A DNA stretch of 64,000 bases from Ostrinia nubilalis (lineage: Eukaryota > Arthropoda > Insecta > Lepidoptera > Crambidae). The stretch covers positions 15,178,501 to 15,242,500 of the forward strand of contig NC_087104.1 in the NCBI RefSeq assembly GCF_963855985.1, in the 5' to 3' direction. The notes under the pieces were generated by a model that was not told the DNA's origin, ran no database searches, and saw only the letters and a program-made list of their open reading frames with translations. Positions 60,655 to 64,000 of this stretch are shown piece by piece (within the stretch, counting starts at the first letter, position 1; every line of letters starts with the position of its first letter). Position numbers and translations under genes: made by a program.

Positions 60655-63600
60655 GTTAGGTTCTTTTCAGAACCTAACCCATTTTCAGAATGGTCCCAGG
60701 AACCTAACGTGTAATTTTCAGGAATTTCAGACGTGGGTTTTCAGGAACCTAACGTGGGTTGAGTTGGGTTTCATAAAGTTAGGTTCTTTTCAGAACCTAA
60801 CCCATTTTCAGAATGGTCCCAGGAACCTAACGTGTAATTTTCAGGAATTTCAGACGTGGGTTTTCAGGAACCTAACGTGGGTTGAGTTGGGTTTCATAAA
60901 GTTAGGTTCTTTTCAGAACCTAACCCATTTTCAGAATGGTCCCAGGAACCTAACGTGTAATTTTCAGGAATTTCAGACGTGGGTTTTCAGGAACCTAACG
61001 TGGGTTGAGTTGGGTTTCATAAAGTTAGGTTCTTTTCAGAACCTAACCCATTTTCAGAATGGTCCCAGGAACCTAACGTGTAATTTTCAGGAATTTCAGA
61101 CGTGGGTTTTCAGGAACCTAACGTGGGTTGAGTTGGGTTTCATAAAGTTAGGTTCTTTTCAGAACCTAACCCATTTTCAGAATGGTCCCAGGAACCTAAC
61201 GTGTAATTTTCAGGAATTTCAGACGTGGGTTTTCAGGAACCTAACGTGGGTTGAGTTGGGTTTCATAAAGTTAGGTTCTTTTCAGAACCTAACCCATTTT
61301 CAGAATGGTCCCAGGAACCTAACGTGTAATTTTCAGGAATTTCAGACGTGGGTTTTCAGGAACCTAACGTGGGTTGAGTTGGGTTTCATAAAGTTAGGTT
61401 CTTTTCAGAACCTAACCCATTTTCAGAATGGTCCCAGGAACCTAACGTGTAATTTTCAGGAATTTCAGACGTGGGTTTTCAGGAACCTAACGTGGGTTGA
61501 GTTGGGTTTCATAAAGTTAGGTTCTTTTCAGAACCTAACCCATTTTCAGAATGGTCCCAGGAACCTAACGTGTAATTTTCAGGAATTTCAGACGTGGGTT
61601 TTCAGGAACCTAACGTGGGTTGAGTTGGGTTTCATAAAGTTAGGTTCTTTTCAGAACCTAACCCATTTTCAGAATGGTCCCAGGAACCTAACGTGTAATT
61701 TTCAGGAATTTCAGACGTGGGTTTTCAGGAACCTAACGTGGGTTGAGTTGGGTTTCATAAAGTTAGGTTCTTTTCAGAACCTAACCCATTTTCAGAATGG
61801 TCCCAGGAACCTAACGTGTAATTTTCAGGAATTTCAGACGTGGGTTTTCAGGAACCTAACGTGGGTTGAGTTGGGTTTCATAAAGTTAGGTTCTTTTCAG
61901 AACCTAACCCATTTTCAGAATGGTCCCAGGAACCTAACGTGTAATTTTCAGGAATTTCAGACGTGGGTTTTCAGGAACCTAACGTGGGTTGAGTTGGGTT
62001 TCATAAAGTTAGGTTCTTTTCAGAACCTAACCCATTTTCAGAATGGTCCCAGGAACCTAACGTGTAATTTTCAGGAATTTCAGACGTGGGTTTTCAGGAA
62101 CCTAACGTGGGTTGAGTTGGGTTTCATAAAGTTAGGTTCTTTTCAGAACCTAACCCATTTTCAGAATGGTCCCAGGAACCTAACGTGTAATTTTCAGGAA
62201 TTTCAGACGTGGGTTTTCAGGAACCTAACGTGGGTTGAGTTGGGTTTCATAAAGTTAGGTTCTTTTCAGAACCTAACCCATTTTCAGAATGGTCCCAGGA
62301 ACCTAACGTGTAATTTTCAGGAATTTCAGACGTGGGTTTTCAGGAACCTAACGTGGGTTGAGTTGGGTTTCATAAAGTTAGGTTCTTTTCAGAACCTAAC
62401 CCATTTTCAGAATGGTCCCAGGAACCTAACGTGTAATTTTCAGGAATTTCAGACGTGGGTTTTCAGGAACCTAACGTGGGTTGAGTTGGGTTTCATAAAG
62501 TTAGGTTCTTTTCAGAACCTAACCCATTTTCAGAATGGTCCCAGGAACCTAACGTGTAATTTTCAGGAATTTCAGACGTGGGTTTTCAGGAACCTAACGT
62601 GGGTTGAGTTGGGTTTCATAAAGTTAGGTTCTTTTCAGAACCTAACCCATTTTCAGAATGGTCCCAGGAACCTAACGTGTAATTTTCAGGAATTTCAGAC
62701 GTGGGTTTTCAGGAACCTAACGTGGGTTGAGTTGGGTTTCATAAAGTTAGGTTCTTTTCAGAACCTAACCCATTTTCAGAATGGTCCCAGGAACCTAACG
62801 TGTAATTTTCAGGAATTTCAGACGTGGGTTTTCAGGAACCTAACGTGGGTTGAGTTGGGTTTCATAAAGTTAGGTTCTTTTCAGAACCTAACCCATTTTC
62901 AGAATGGTCCCAGGAACCTAACGTGTAATTTTCAGGAATTTCAGACGTGGGTTTTCAGGAACCTAACGTGGGTTGAGTTGGGTTTCATAAAGTTAGGTTC
63001 TTTTCAGAACCTAACCCATTTTCAGAATGGTCCCAGGAACCTAACGTGTAATTTTCAGGAATTTCAGACGTGGGTTTTCAGGAACCTAACGTGGGTTGAG
63101 TTGGGTTTCATAAAGTTAGGTTCTTTTCAGAACCTAACCCATTTTCAGAATGGTCCCAGGAACCTAACGTGTAATTTTCAGGAATTTCAGACGTGGGTTT
63201 TCAGGAACCTAACGTGGGTTGAGTTGGGTTTCATAAAGTTAGGTTCTTTTCAGAACCTAACCCATTTTCAGAATGGTCCCAGGAACCTAACGTGTAATTT
63301 TCAGGAATTTCAGACGTGGGTTTTCAGGAACCTAACGTGGGTTGAGTTGGGTTTCATAAAGTTAGGTTCTTTTCAGAACCTAACCCATTTTCAGAATGGT
63401 CCCAGGAACCTAACGTGTAATTTTCAGGAATTTCAGACGTGGGTTTTCAGGAACCTAACGTGGGTTGAGTTGGGTTTCATAAAGTTAGGTTCTTTTCAGA
63501 ACCTAACCCATTTTCAGAATGGTCCCAGGAACCTAACGTGTAATTTTCAGGAATTTCAGACGTGGGTTTTCAGGAACCTAACGTGGGTTGAGTTGGGTTT

Positions 63601-64000
63601 CATAAAGTTAGGTTCTTTTCAGAACCTAACCCATTTTCAGAATGGTCCCAGGAACCTAACGTGTAATTTTCAGGAATTTCAGACGTGGGTTTTCAGGAAC
63701 CTAACGTGGGTTGAGTTGGGTTTCATAAAGTTAGGTTCTTTTCAGAACCTAACCCATTTTCAGAATGGTCCCAGGAACCTAACGTGTAATTTTCAGGAAT
63801 TTCAGACGTGGGTTTTCAGGAACCTAACGTGGGTTGAGTTGGGTTTCATAAAGTTAGGTTCTTTTCAGAACCTAACCCATTTTCAGAATGGTCCCAGGAA
63901 CCTAACGTGTAATTTTCAGGAATTTCAGACGTGGGTTTTCAGGAACCTAACGTGGGTTGAGTTGGGTTTCATAAAGTTAGGTTCTTTTCAGAACCTAACC
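60655..64000 (+). repeat. 123-bp tandem satellite array (at least 27 copies, runs off the window)
   Basis: The unit begins GTTAGGTTCTTTTCAGAACC. Unit starts fall at 60,655, 60,778, 60,901, 61,024 and so on every 123 bp, with the last start in the window at 63,976. I saw no difference between copies. Each unit holds a perfect hairpin (GTTAGGTTCT, TTTC loop, AGAACCTAAC). It is built from four shorter pieces that each begin TTTTCAG (18, 33, 23 and 49 bp). The array ends only at the window edge, so its true length is unknown. Confidence 0.97.

Larger units (their letters stand above)
60527..64000 (+). other. Stop-free reading frame through the satellite
   Basis: In the frame starting TTA at 60,656, the 41 codons of each unit have no stop. 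Because 123 is 3 x 41, the frame stays open in every copy, and upstream back to 60,527. The 41-residue repeat has three N-L-T sequons and one Cys. There is no ATG in this frame, and no splice or promoter evidence. The other five frames have a stop in each unit. Probably a consequence of period length, but recorded because it is more than 1,150 codons long. Confidence 0.3.

Overview
This is an AT-rich eukaryotic window, almost certainly from a lepidopteran insect (moth or butterfly). The evidence is one intron-containing gene for a Dpr-type two-immunoglobulin neuronal surface protein, RTE-clade LINE copies of the kind common in moths and butterflies, short Helitrons that begin TC, end CTAG/CTAA and carry the usual lepidopteran core, tRNA-derived SINEs, and dispersed TAGGTA/TACCTA words. 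There is no operon-like gene packing.

Layout. From 1 to about 55.2 kb there is little coding sequence. It holds dispersed repeats (LINE 3' ends, Helitrons, SINEs, MITEs), one well-preserved 5'-truncated RTE LINE with a 14-bp target-site duplication (23,089-24,980), two minus-strand exon-like pieces at 26.7-27.4 kb (a THAP-type start exon and a 3'-terminal exon), and a 1,053-bp element (37,127-38,179) made of two 498-bp, almost identical inverted arms around a 57-bp loop. Many short GC-rich islands are scattered through this part. The strongest is at 44.1-45.0 kb, has a CRE palindrome, and could be the dpr promoter and 5' leader region.

The one confidently complete coding gene is the dpr paralogue at 55,279-58,381 (+). 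I assembled six coding exons with matching phases, giving 336 or 337 residues: signal peptide, Ig1, Ig2 and a hydrophobic C-terminus. Its fourth intron holds an RTE fragment and a perfect 22-bp hairpin. The product should act in neuronal cell-surface recognition, probably with DIP-family partners.

From 60,655 to the window end there is a 123-bp tandem satellite, at least 27 copies with no difference that I noticed. The period is a multiple of three, and one plus-strand frame stays stop-free from 60,527 through the window end. A G-quadruplex-type G-run lies about 70 bp before the array.

Splice sites, element classes and the THAP call were read by eye. No alignment or database search was run.
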